Shown in pieces: positions 14,341 to 21,805 of a stretch of DNA of 42,847 bases. Every line of letters begins with the position of its first letter. Position 1 is the first letter of the stretch. Both the position numbers and the translations under genes were made by a program. The stretch comes from DATLGB01 sp038258425 (GTDB lineage Bacteria > Actinomycetota > Thermoleophilia > Solirubrobacterales > Solirubrobacteraceae): contig JBBSPV010000034.1 in the NCBI GenBank assembly GCA_038258425.1, positions 1 through 42,847 on the forward strand. The letters run 5' to 3'. The notes under the pieces were generated by a model that did no database searches, was not told the DNA's origin, and saw only the letters and a list, made by a program, of their open reading frames with translations.

Positions 14341-16995
14341 TCAGGCCGCCGAGCGGCCGGGGCCGAGCAGGTGCAGCCGGCGCGCCCGCTCGACCGCCTC
14401 GCGGCGGGTCGTGACGTCGAGCTTGCGGTAGATCTGACGCAGGTGGCTCTTGACGGTGTTGACCGAGATGAAGATCTCGTGGCCGATGTCGGCGTTGGAC
14501 ATCAGGGTCGGCAGGTAGCGGAGCACCATGAGCTCGCGCTCGCTCAGCGGCTCGGGCAGCCCGTTGGACGCGGCCGCCCGCGCGGCGGACGCGGACGGAT
14601 CGAGCTGGTCGGCGATCTGGTCGACCAGGGTCCGATGGGCAGTGCCGCGCTGCACCCGGCGGACGAGCAACGGCTGCAGGCCCGAGCCGAGCTCGACGAA
14701 CGGCCGCAGGACGCCGGCCGGCTCCGCGAGGTCCAGGGCGCGCTCGAGCGCGTCGACGGCGGCCTCGTGGTCGGCGAGCCCGTCACACGCCAGCGCCCGC
14801 AGGGCGAGCGCGCCGATGCGGGTCCACAGGGGCCCGGGCGCGTCCGCCGGCTCACCGGCGACGGCGGCGAGCCTGAGCGCCTCGCCGTGCTCACCCGCCG
14901 CCAGCCGCAATCGGCCGAGGGCAAGGGCCACCTCGGCCGTCGGGGAGTCGGCCAACCGGCCCTCGAGCCGCGCGAGGGCGGTGTCCCGCTCGCCGAGCGC
15001 GTACAGGAGCATCGCCTCGTCGGCTTCGAGGCTGCGCTGCGCGTTGGCGTCGAGGCTGGGCCGGTCCCGGTCCAGCTCGAAGCGCAGCACGCCGAGCGCG
15101 GCGTCGAGGCGGCCCTGGGCGGCGAGGAGCCGGACGCGGAGCGGGATCAGCAGCGTACGGGTCGGTCGCTCGCACTCGAAGACCCCGTCGCCACTCAGGC
15201 GCACCAGCGACGCCAGCGCCTTCTCGACCGAGGCCTGCACGAGGTCGAGGTCGTTGCGCAGCAGGGCGATGGCGCCACGGGTGGCGTACAGCGCGGTGGC
15301 CACCCGCGTCCGGGTCGACCCGGCGCGCTCGAGGTCGTCCAGGGCCTCGGCCACGCGGTCGGCAGCGCGGGCCACGAAGCCCTCGTGGAGGTCGATCTGC
15401 GCGAGGTGCGCGGTCGCCAGGGCGACGATCTCGGGGCGGCCGGCGCTCTCGCCCGCGCCGACCGCGGCCACGAGGGCGCCGACGGCCGACGGCCGGTCCC
15501 CGCGCCACATGCCCGTCAGCCCGCGTTCCGCCTGGACCAGGCCCTCGAGGTCCGGCCGGCCGGTCGACGGCCGCCCGCCCGCCCCGGGCGGATCCGGCAG
15601 GGTGAAGCGCTCGTCACCGTGCTGCAGGCGATGGCGCAGGACGAGGGCCTCGAGTGCGAGGCGGTAGTCGGCGCGGCGGGCGTCCGGAAGCTCCGCCTCC
15701 CGCTCGGCGGCGCGCCGGAGCAGGCTCGCGGCGGCCGCGCCGTCGGCCTCCTCGACCGCGGCGGCCGCGCACGCGAGGGTCAGCTCCGGCAGCGCCGCCG
15801 CCGACTCGGCCTCCAGCTCGTCGACGAGGTCGCGGACCGCGGCGATCTCGCCGCTCGTCAGCAGCTCCACCCAGTCCCGGGCCAGAACGCGGGCGCCGAC
15901 GTCCCACGCCCGCGCCCGGATGGCGTGCCGCAGGGCCGGGAGCGTGTGACCGCGCTTCGCGAGCCACTCCGCCGCGCGCCGGTGCAGGCCGCCGAGCTCG
16001 TGCCCGCGTTCGTAGCGGAGCTCGACCCGGAGCAGGTCGCGCAGCAGCGGGTGGTAGCGGAACCACCCGGTGGTGCCCTCGACCGGCGTGAGGAACGCGT
16101 TGTCGCGCGTCAGCCGTCGCAGCGTCGCGGCGCCCCCGGTCGCGTCCGTCAGCGCGTCGGCCAGGTCGCCGTTGACCGCGTCGACGAGCGAGGTGCGCAG
16201 CACGAAGCTACGCAGGCGCGGCGGCAGCTGGTCGAGCACCTCGACGAGCATGTAGTCCGCGACGGAGCCGTCGGCGCCCGAGAAGTCGCGCAGGAAGTCG
16301 GGCGGGCGGGGGTGGTCGCGCAGCGTGAGCTCGGCCAGGCGCAGTCCGGCGACCCAGCCCTCCGTGCGCTCCCAGAGGGCGTCGACGTCTCGCTGCGCGA
16401 GGCTGAAGCGCCCGCCGGAGAGCAGCCGCGCAGTCTCCTCCCGGGTGAAGGCGAGATCGTGTCCGCGGATCTCGGTCAGCCGTCCGGCGAGCCGCAGGCG
16501 GCCGAGGCGCAGCGGGGGATCCCGGCGACTGATGAGCACGATGCGCAGCGCGCTCGGCGTGCGCTCCAGCAGCGCTTCGAGGTCGGCGACGGCGGCGGCC
16601 CCGCCGAGCTCCTGGAAGTCGTCGAAGACGAGCGTGACCGGCTCGGACTCGCCCTCGAGCTGATTGACGATGTGCCCCCGGGACGAGTCCACGCGCTGCC
16701 GGGGTCGTGGCCGAGGACCGTTGAGGGCCTGAGCGACGAGCGCCCAGAGGTCATCCACGCCGTGGCCTTCGCCCTCCAGCGAGATCCAGGCCACGGAGCC
16801 GACCGGTCGTCCGTCCCGGACCCAGGCCGCGACGAGGGTGGTCTTGCCGGCACCGGCCGGGGCGGCCACGAGGGTCAGCGGCGTCTCCCGACCGGCGTCG
16901 AGGCGATCGAGGAGGCGGGGGCGCGGGACCGAGTCGTCGGCGACGGGCGGGACCGTTCGTGGTCCGTGAGGGAGGCCGTTCATGGCGAGCGTCAT
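14341..16995 (-). CDS. LAL/MalT-type LuxR transcriptional regulator
   Basis: About 884-aa STAND-class regulator. A P-loop APAGAGKTTLVAAW lies near the N terminus, with a Walker B-like VTLVFDDFQEL and an LRIVLISRRDPPL block; a long helical/TPR-like middle (residues ~330-800) is followed by a C-terminal LuxR HTH, LSERELMVLRYLPTLMSNADI and SVNTVKSHLRQIYRKL. MalT-like proteins bind ATP and an inducer, oligomerise and activate promoters. ATG 16995 (TLAMNGLPHG) or 16983 are plausible starts; further upstream the frame enters the regulatory element. It is central to the element-bearing gene group, so it may be their regulator (inference). Confidence 0.88.
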   Translation of the reverse strand: MTLAMNGLPHGPRTVPPVADDSVPRPRLLDRLDAGRETPLTLVAAPAGAGKTTLVAAWVRDGRPVGSVAWISLEGEGHGVDDLWALVAQALNGPRPRPRQRVDSSRGHIVNQLEGESEPVTLVFDDFQELGGAAAVADLEALLERTPSALRIVLISRRDPPLRLGRLRLAGRLTEIRGHDLAFTREETARLLSGGRFSLAQRDVDALWERTEGWVAGLRLAELTLRDHPRPPDFLRDFSGADGSVADYMLVEVLDQLPPRLRSFVLRTSLVDAVNGDLADALTDATGGAATLRRLTRDNAFLTPVEGTTGWFRYHPLLRDLLRVELRYERGHELGGLHRRAAEWLAKRGHTLPALRHAIRARAWDVGARVLARDWVELLTSGEIAAVRDLVDELEAESAAALPELTLACAAAAVEEADGAAAASLLRRAAEREAELPDARRADYRLALEALVLRHRLQHGDERFTLPDPPGAGGRPSTGRPDLEGLVQAERGLTGMWRGDRPSAVGALVAAVGAGESAGRPEIVALATAHLAQIDLHEGFVARAADRVAEALDDLERAGSTRTRVATALYATRGAIALLRNDLDLVQASVEKALASLVRLSGDGVFECERPTRTLLIPLRVRLLAAQGRLDAALGVLRFELDRDRPSLDANAQRSLEADEAMLLYALGERDTALARLEGRLADSPTAEVALALGRLRLAAGEHGEALRLAAVAGEPADAPGPLWTRIGALALRALACDGLADHEAAVDALERALDLAEPAGVLRPFVELGSGLQPLLVRRVQRGTAHRTLVDQIADQLDPSASAARAAASNGLPEPLSERELMVLRYLPTLMSNADIGHEIFISVNTVKSHLRQIYRKLDVTTRREAVERARRLHLLGPGRSAA

Positions 16996-17036
16996 GCCGT
17001 TACTTGCCAACCCTACGCAGACGAAGGCGCCGACGC

Positions 17037-17066
17037 TCATCCCGCGCGGGTGAGGACGCGTCACCC
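17037..17066 (+). promoter_or_regulatory. Composite TCAYCC element, copy F
   Basis: TCATCC-N5-GGGTGA (17037-17053), GGACGCG, TCACCC (17061-17066), 23 bases before the ATG at 17090. It lies between the divergent LuxR gene and the 74-aa gene. Because the palindromic half works in both directions it might also autoregulate the LuxR gene. Confidence 0.6.
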
Positions 17067-17089
17067 GCGCTGCCACCACCCTGGAGGTG

Positions 17090-17314
17090 ATGACCCCACC
17101 GACGGAGGCGAGATACGAGTTCCGGATCCGTGGGCGCGTCGGGTCGGCGATCCTCCTGGCCCTGGAGGAGCAGGGGATGCACGCCGACGTCGAACCGGTC
17201 GAGACGGTGCTCCACGGCCCCGTCGCCGACCAGGCCGCACTGCAGGGCATGCTCAACCGGATCACCTCGCTCGGCCTCGAGCTCATCGAGGCGCGGCGCC
17301 TGCCCCGGGGCTAG
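17090..17314 (+). CDS. Small conserved-looking hypothetical protein
   Basis: 74-aa soluble protein: a beta strand (ARYEFRIRGRVG), a helix (SAILLALEEQGMHADVE), a strand (VETVLHGPV) and a helix (ALQGMLNRITSLGLELIEARR), an alpha/beta mini-fold. Proteins of this look often sit beside LAL regulators in Thermoleophilia (recollection, not checked). ATG 17090 was chosen over GTG 17087 by the fixed distance to the composite element. Function unknown; a co-factor or reporter of the regulator is possible. Confidence 0.65.
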   Translation: MTPPTEARYEFRIRGRVGSAILLALEEQGMHADVEPVETVLHGPVADQAALQGMLNRITSLGLELIEARRLPRG

Positions 17315-17330
17315 CGGGCGCGCCCCGGGC

Positions 17331-18020
17331 TCAGAGCGCCAGTCGGCCGCCGGGCGCGAGGACCACCGGGCGCACACCGGGGGCGCTCACCGCCACCTCG
17401 GCCGCGAACGCCGGTCCCGGGGACGTGAGCAGCCCGGGGTGCCGGCGGGCCAGGCCGACCGGGAGATACGTGCCCCAGTGGATCGGCACGGCGATCCGCG
17501 GCCGGATGAGCGCGGCGGCTCGGGCGGCCTCGGTGGGATCCATGTGACCGGGCCCGAGCGTCGGCCCCCAGCCCCAGACGGGGAGCAGGGCGAGGTCGAT
17601 GGCCCCGAGCGCCGCCATGTCCGCAAAGCACGCGGTGTCCCCGGCGAAGTAGACGGCTTGCTGCCCGCGCAGGACGTAGCCGAGCGCCGCCCGGGGCGGC
17701 CCGATCGGCAGCCGGCGGCCGTCGTGGACCGCCCGGACGGCGTGGACGGCGATGGAGCCGACGTCCACCACGGACCCCGCCTCGAGCTCATGAGCCGGCC
17801 GCCCGAGGATCGACGCCGTCCCGGGCGGCCCGACGACGGGGACGTCCGGCGGCAGTCGTCGCAGCGTCGAACGGTCGGCGTGGTCGAAGTGCAGGTGCGA
17901 CAGGAGCACGCCGTCGACCGGGCCGGGGGCGGGGGCGGGCGCGTGGCGGCGCAGGTGCGCGACCCGTGGGCGCAACACGGGATCGGTGACGACTCGCGAG
18001 CCGGCGAGCTCGATCACCAC
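17331..18020 (-). CDS. Metallo-beta-lactamase-fold hydrolase (UlaG/NAPE-PLD-like)
   Basis: MBL-fold protein, 229 aa from GTG 18020. The HxHxDH zinc motif is SHLHFDHAD; later ligands are in FAGDTACF (Asp) and AVPIHWGTYLP (His). Length and motif order fit the UlaG/YycJ-like group with unknown substrate. In the family the first strand normally reads like RWLGHATVVIE; here those residues (IRWLGHATVV) are encoded upstream of the GTG but preceded by ATC (18042-18044) where ATG is expected. Either the gene starts with AUC, or it is truncated, or the base is an error. It converges on the 74-aa gene with a 16-bp gap. Confidence 0.75.
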   Translation of the reverse strand: MVIELAGSRVVTDPVLRPRVAHLRRHAPAPAPGPVDGVLLSHLHFDHADRSTLRRLPPDVPVVGPPGTASILGRPAHELEAGSVVDVGSIAVHAVRAVHDGRRLPIGPPRAALGYVLRGQQAVYFAGDTACFADMAALGAIDLALLPVWGWGPTLGPGHMDPTEAARAAALIRPRIAVPIHWGTYLPVGLARRHPGLLTSPGPAFAAEVAVSAPGVRPVVLAPGGRLAL

Positions 18021-18115
18021 GGTGGCGTGCCCGAGCCACCTGATGCAGTCGCCGGGCCCCGACCGCCCGGAGGAAGGGCCAGGACGTCGCCTGACGTGAT
18101 CCTCAGCGGACTCGA

Positions 18116-18391
18116 TCAGCCGTCGGCGTGCCGCTCGAGGTAGTCGAGGTAGAAGGGCCGCAGGGTCTCGAGCAGGCCGCCGCCGTCGCCGCGCATCTCA
18201 TCCTCGAGCTGGCCAGAGAGGTGCATGACGTCGCGATCGCCACGGAACACCGCTCCGTGCGGCCGGCCGCGGGGCGTGCGCTCCAGCGAATGCAGGAAGA
18301 ACCCGGCGTCGAGGTGGTGTCGCGCCCGTCGCACGGCCCGATGATGGAGCTCCTCGGTCGTCAGCTGGTCGAGTTCGTCGCGTCGGTTCAT
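18116..18391 (-). CDS. Hypothetical protein, helical
   Basis: 91-aa soluble protein not assigned to a named family. The N-terminal half carries LTTEELHHRAVRRARHHLD, a charged helix, followed by AGFFLHSLE; the C-terminal half has DVMHLSGQLEDEM and LLETLRPFYLDYLERH. A TACGCT -10-like box is 46 bases upstream of the ATG. Divergent from the secreted hydrolase gene. Confidence 0.6.
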   Translation of the reverse strand: MNRRDELDQLTTEELHHRAVRRARHHLDAGFFLHSLERTPRGRPHGAVFRGDRDVMHLSGQLEDEMRGDGGGLLETLRPFYLDYLERHADG

Positions 18392-18492
18392 GCCGGGGTC
18401 CAGGGTCGCTCGCCGCGCAGGACGGGACTTGGGTCGGAGCGTACAGCTCGGCGCACGGGTCGTCGAGCGTCGATGACCAAGCCGTCCCGCGC

Positions 18493-18518
18493 CCGGCGCC
18501 CCGTCGGCCGGGCGCCGG
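18493..18518 (+). promoter_or_regulatory. Inverted repeat abutting the -10 of the hydrolase gene
   Basis: CCGGCGCCC (18493-18501) and GGGCGCCGG (18510-18518), a perfect 9-bp inverted repeat with an 8-base centre, ending directly before TAGCCT (18519-18524). It occupies the place of the promoter spacer and -35, as a repressor operator would. Confidence 0.4.
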
Positions 18519-18524
18519 TAGCCT
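18519..18524 (+). promoter_or_regulatory. -10 element of the secreted hydrolase gene
   Basis: TAGCCT, seven bases before the ATG at 18532, same geometry as tlyA and efp. Predicts a leaderless transcript. Confidence 0.45.
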
Positions 18525-18531
18525 GCCGCCG

Positions 18532-19905
18532 ATGAGTGGCCCCCGACGCCGCGTGGTCGCGGCCGCCCTCGCCGGCGCGAGCGTCGTCGCGGGCGCCGCC
18601 GTACCCGCCGCCGACGCCGCCGCGCCGCGGGTCGTGACCGTCAGGGGCGTGGCCGCGGCCGGGCCGGCGCGCTACGACAAGGTGCGCGTCGTCAAGGTCG
18701 GGCCGCGCCGCGCCAAGCACGTGCTCGTCCTCGTCCCTGGCACCTCCGCCGGGGCCGGGTACTTCGTGCCGGACGCCCAGGACCTCGTCAAGCGGCTGAA
18801 GGGCTGGCAGGTCTGGGCCGTCGACCGGCGGGAGAACCTGCTCGAGGACCAGTCAGGGCTCGACGCCTCGCGCGCCGGCAAGCTCGGCGGCCAGGGGCTG
18901 TTCGACTACTACCTCGGCTGGATCGGCAACCCGGCCGCCGGCAGGCACTTCCAGCCGCCGGGCACGGAGCAGACGAGCTTCGCCCGTCGTTGGGGCATGA
19001 AGACGGCGATCGGCGACCTGCACCGCGTCGTCCGAGCCGCCCGCCGGCGCGGCCGCGACGTCGTGCTCGGCGGCCATTCCCTCGGCGGGACGATCACCGC
19101 GGCCTACGCCACCTGGGACTTCAACGGGCGGCCCGGCGCGGCCGACCTCAAGGGTCTCGTCTTCATCGACGGCGGCAGCGGCTCCCAGCCGATCTCCGTC
19201 GCGGACGCCCGGGAGCGCCTCGCCGGGATCGCCCAGGGCTCGCCGTTCAACGACCTGACGGGCTTCGGCCTGCCGTGGACGGCGGGCGTGTTCGCCGCGA
19301 CGGGCTCGGCGCTCGCCCTGCGCGAGCCGGGCGCGGCGTCGACCTTCGCCTCCTGGCCGCCGGCGCCCACGAGCCTGCTCGCGCCCGTCCGCACGACGAA
19401 CGCGGCCCAGCTCGGCTACGCCGTCGACGCCGACACGGGGCCGAAGAGCCTCGCGCTCGTCCAGGCCCATCTCGGCGGCCTGGCCGCCACGGGCGATCCA
19501 CGGCCGTGGGTCGACGGCGGGCAGGCGAGCCTGCGCCGCACCGCCCGCGCGATGAACGGCATCCGCGGCGTCGACGGCTTCGCCTGGTTCCACCCGCTGC
19601 GGCTGAGCCTCGACGCCGGTGCCGTCAACGGCGGCGTGGCCAACCCGGCCCAGCGCGCACTCGGCGTCCGCGCGACCCACGGGCGCCAGGCCCGGCTGCC
19701 GATCTACGCCTACGAGACCTCGCTCGGCAAGGGCCGGGTCCTGTCCGCGGCGCGCGCGCTCGCGCGGCGCGCCCGTGTCCCCGCCCGGCAGGTACGGCTC
19801 GTGAACCGCTCGAACCGGGATTCCCACTGCGACCCGATCTTCGACGACTTCGCGACGAACGACTTCCTCAAGACCGTGCTGCCGTTCCTGCGGCGCACGG
19901 CCTGA
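18532..19905 (+). CDS. Secreted alpha/beta hydrolase
   Basis: 457-aa exported hydrolase. The N terminus has a twin-arginine-like RRRVVAAALAGASVVAGAAVPAA signal. VLVLVPGTSAGAGYFVPDA is the strand-loop of an alpha/beta fold, WAVDRRENLLEDQSG follows, and GGHSLGGTITAAYA contains the nucleophile elbow (Ser in GHSLGG). NRDSHCDPIFDDF near the end supplies the likely catalytic His. A lipase or esterase role is plausible; the substrate is unknown. Its promoter region carries a strong inverted repeat. Confidence 0.8.
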   Translation: MSGPRRRVVAAALAGASVVAGAAVPAADAAAPRVVTVRGVAAAGPARYDKVRVVKVGPRRAKHVLVLVPGTSAGAGYFVPDAQDLVKRLKGWQVWAVDRRENLLEDQSGLDASRAGKLGGQGLFDYYLGWIGNPAAGRHFQPPGTEQTSFARRWGMKTAIGDLHRVVRAARRRGRDVVLGGHSLGGTITAAYATWDFNGRPGAADLKGLVFIDGGSGSQPISVADARERLAGIAQGSPFNDLTGFGLPWTAGVFAATGSALALREPGAASTFASWPPAPTSLLAPVRTTNAAQLGYAVDADTGPKSLALVQAHLGGLAATGDPRPWVDGGQASLRRTARAMNGIRGVDGFAWFHPLRLSLDAGAVNGGVANPAQRALGVRATHGRQARLPIYAYETSLGKGRVLSAARALARRARVPARQVRLVNRSNRDSHCDPIFDDFATNDFLKTVLPFLRRTA

Positions 19906-19927
19906 GGGTCGTACCGGCCGAGGCGAG

Positions 19928-19981
19928 CGTCAGTCGCCGTGGGGCCGCCCTGGCGACCGGGACGCGACTGAAGCTCCGCCC
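19928..19981. repeat. 54-bp interspersed repeat, copy 2
   Basis: Same length and ends as 6691-6744: CGTCAGTC at the left, GCGACTGAAGCTC near the right, and an internal GCGACC. Starts 23 bases after the hydrolase stop codon and could form a hairpin (AGTCGC with GCGACT), so a terminator role is also possible. Confidence 0.5.
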
Positions 19982-20007
19982 ACCCCCGACCCGTCGGGCG
20001 CGACGGA

Positions 20008-20013
20008 TACCGT
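20008..20013 (+). promoter_or_regulatory. -10 element of the 181-aa gene
   Basis: TACCGT, ten bases before the ATG at 20024. Same geometry as other leaderless-type starts in the window. Confidence 0.4.
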
Positions 20014-20023
20014 CCCGCGCGCG

Positions 20024-20569
20024 ATGCTGGCCTACGTCTTCTGGCACCGGGGCGTACCCGATATCTCGACGCGCGAGTACGAGGCCGCCATCGGCGCCTT
20101 CCACGCCGCGCTCGCTGACGATCCGCCCGCCGGACTGCACGGCACCTACGCCTTCCGGCTCGCGCACGCGCCGTGGCTGCCGGGGCCCGGGCTGGCCTAC
20201 GAGGACTGGTACGTCGTGGAGGACTGGACGGCGCTCGGCGCGCTCAACGTCGCCGCCGTCGCGGACACCCAGCGCGGCTCGCACGACCGCATCGCCCGCG
20301 AGGCCCGCGAGGGCGCGGGCGCGATCTACGTCCACCTGTTCGGACACGTGGAGGTGACGGCGTCCGTCGCGGAGTGGTTCGCCAAGCCGGCCGGCGAGAC
20401 CTACGGCTCCTGGCGGGAGGCGCTGCGCCTGAACCTCGACGGCAGCGGCGCCGGCGTGTGGCAGCGCCAGATGGTGCTCGGACCCTCGCCGGAGTTCTGC
20501 GTGCTCGGCGAGGGAGCGCCGCTCGACCCGTCCGCGATCCGGCTGAACCGGACGCTCGTCACGGGCTGA
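20024..20569 (+). CDS. Conserved hypothetical protein
   Basis: 181-aa soluble protein beginning MLAYVFWHRGVPDISTREYE, with the aromatic segment LAYEDWYVVEDWTALGALN, then VTASVAEWFAKPAGETYGSW near residues 110-130. The pattern resembles a family of unannotated actinobacterial proteins with a ferredoxin-like (dimeric alpha-beta barrel) feel, suggested by the first strand and the EDW strand; that fold is only a guess. The start is supported by the TACCGT box ten bases upstream. Confidence 0.7.
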   Translation: MLAYVFWHRGVPDISTREYEAAIGAFHAALADDPPAGLHGTYAFRLAHAPWLPGPGLAYEDWYVVEDWTALGALNVAAVADTQRGSHDRIAREAREGAGAIYVHLFGHVEVTASVAEWFAKPAGETYGSWREALRLNLDGSGAGVWQRQMVLGPSPEFCVLGEGAPLDPSAIRLNRTLVTG

Positions 20570-20665
20570 ATCGGCTGCGCCTCGGCGCTCCGCGCCGGGG
20601 GTGACCGCGGCCCCGGGCCGGCCGCCGCGGGCGGGGGCCGGCCGGACCGGACCCCTGCGGTCGGG

Positions 20666-21370
20666 CTACTGCACGAAGCCCGTGGCGGCCACGGCCTTGC
20701 GGACCGTCGCCTTGCTGTAGGGCGTGTCGAACGGCCCGTCCGGGGTGATCGAGCCCTCGCCCTTGACGGAGTAGGGATCGTTGCCCAGCAGGACGGCGGC
20801 GCCCGCGGCGTGCCGCGCCTCGGTCGTCGCGATGGACGCGGCGGCCGCCAGCAGCGCGCGGCTCTTGAGCAGCGGCGCCTGCCCGAGGTAGGCGTGCACC
20901 CCCGTGTTCTCGAGCACGTACGCCGTGGCGATGAACTTCGCCTGGTCCTTGGTCGTGCCCTGGAAGTCGTACTCCCCACGGCGAGCGGGGTGGCCGCCGT
21001 ACTTCCGGCTCGTGGCCTTCAGCGCGGCCACATGGGTGGCCTCGTGCGAGGCGGTGAGCTTCGCGAAGGCGAGCACGTCGCCGCTGAGGGCGCCGGACTT
21101 GACGGCCTCGGCGTAGAACGCCGCCTCGAGGTACTCCAGCGACAGCGCGAAGTTCAGGATCGTCAGGTCCCGCTTGCGCGAGTACCGTCGCGATCCGTGC
21201 GCCGACGCCATCTCGGGCAGCATGCCCATGATCGCGGAGGAGCCGAGGACGGCCCCGCCGCCGACGGCGGCCTTGCGGAAGAACGACGCGCGGGTGTCAC
21301 CGGCGACGGCCTCCTCGGCCTCGCGGACGGCACCGTCGACGTCGAGCACTGCGATGTTCGGAAGCGACAC
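20666..21370 (-). CDS. Exported ferritin-like protein (Ferritin_2 type)
   Basis: 234-aa protein. After 25 residues comes a Tat-like signal, TRASFFRKAAVGGGAVLGSS then AIMGMLPEMASAH, followed by a four-helix ferritin-like domain: LNFALSLEYLEAAFY (Glu ligands), LTASHEATHVAAL (ExxH), AYVLENTGVHAYLG (Glu, His) and ATTEARHAAGA (ExxRH). The diiron ligand set looks complete. The Tat motif lacks the paired arginines. GTG 21370 is preceded by GAGGGG. A paralogue is encoded at 21806-22501 with tatA between. Role in iron or oxidative-stress handling at the cell surface is inferred. Confidence 0.8.
   Translation of the reverse strand: MSLPNIAVLDVDGAVREAEEAVAGDTRASFFRKAAVGGGAVLGSSAIMGMLPEMASAHGSRRYSRKRDLTILNFALSLEYLEAAFYAEAVKSGALSGDVLAFAKLTASHEATHVAALKATSRKYGGHPARRGEYDFQGTTKDQAKFIATAYVLENTGVHAYLGQAPLLKSRALLAAAASIATTEARHAAGAAVLLGNDPYSVKGEGSITPDGPFDTPYSKATVRKAVAATGFVQ
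21210..21311. repeat. 102-bp near-identical block shared with 22341-22442
   Basis: Segment coding for the Tat-like signal of the first ferritin-like protein. It matches 22341-22442 at all but one base over about 102 bp, far above the similarity of the mature domains. Confidence 0.75.
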
Positions 21371-21518
21371 GCTTCACCCCTCTTGGACCTCGGGACGTTT
21401 GACCTGCCACACCGCGGTGCGGTGGTCTGGACACGCAGCGGACGGCTGCGCCTGCTTCGGGGACCCCTAACGCAGTGGACCGATAATCGGATCACTGGAC
21501 AAATCCACGGCCTCGCCC

Positions 21519-21716
21519 TCAGCGCTCCCCGCCGGTCGTGACCGCGGGCTTGGGGTCGGTGGCGTCGTCCTTGCTGCCACCGCCGATGGCGCCCTTGAAC
21601 TCGCGGATGCCGCGGCCGAGCGAGCGGCCGGCGTCCGGCAGCTTCTTGGGGCCGAGGATGATCAGGGCGATCACCAGGACGATGAGGATCTCGGGAAGGC
21701 CGATGCTTGCGGGCAC
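21519..21716 (-). CDS. tatA: Sec-independent translocase protein TatA
   Basis: 65-aa TatA/E protein: one N-terminal membrane helix (PEILIVLVIALIILGP), the hinge GPKKLPDAGRSLGRGIREFK amphipathic helix and a short charged tail. TatA forms the pore of the twin-arginine pathway with TatC, which is not in this window. It lies between two exported ferritin-like genes, suggesting a dedicated or locally boosted export component. GTG 21716 has AAGGAG at seven bases. Confidence 0.9.
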   Translation of the reverse strand: MPASIGLPEILIVLVIALIILGPKKLPDAGRSLGRGIREFKGAIGGGSKDDATDPKPAVTTGGER

Positions 21717-21805
21717 GATGTGGCTCCTTGCGGGTGGTGGAACGGGTCTTCGGGCGGCCCGGCCGCGGGGGAGTGGCCGGGCCCGACCCGAAGGTTTCGG
21801 TGTCG

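Noticed and set aside
12706..17547. Plus-strand open frame of 1613 codons antisense to YihY, DUF1269 and the LuxR gene
   Set aside because: Antisense shadow produced by GC-rich codon positions. Its translation is Arg/Ala/Gly/Gln-rich with no domain, and the minus-strand genes have clear families.
18116..18391. Candidate RsiG-type c-di-GMP-binding anti-sigma factor
   Set aside because: The 91-aa protein lacks the ExxxSxxRxxxQxxxD repeat that binds c-di-GMP in RsiG.
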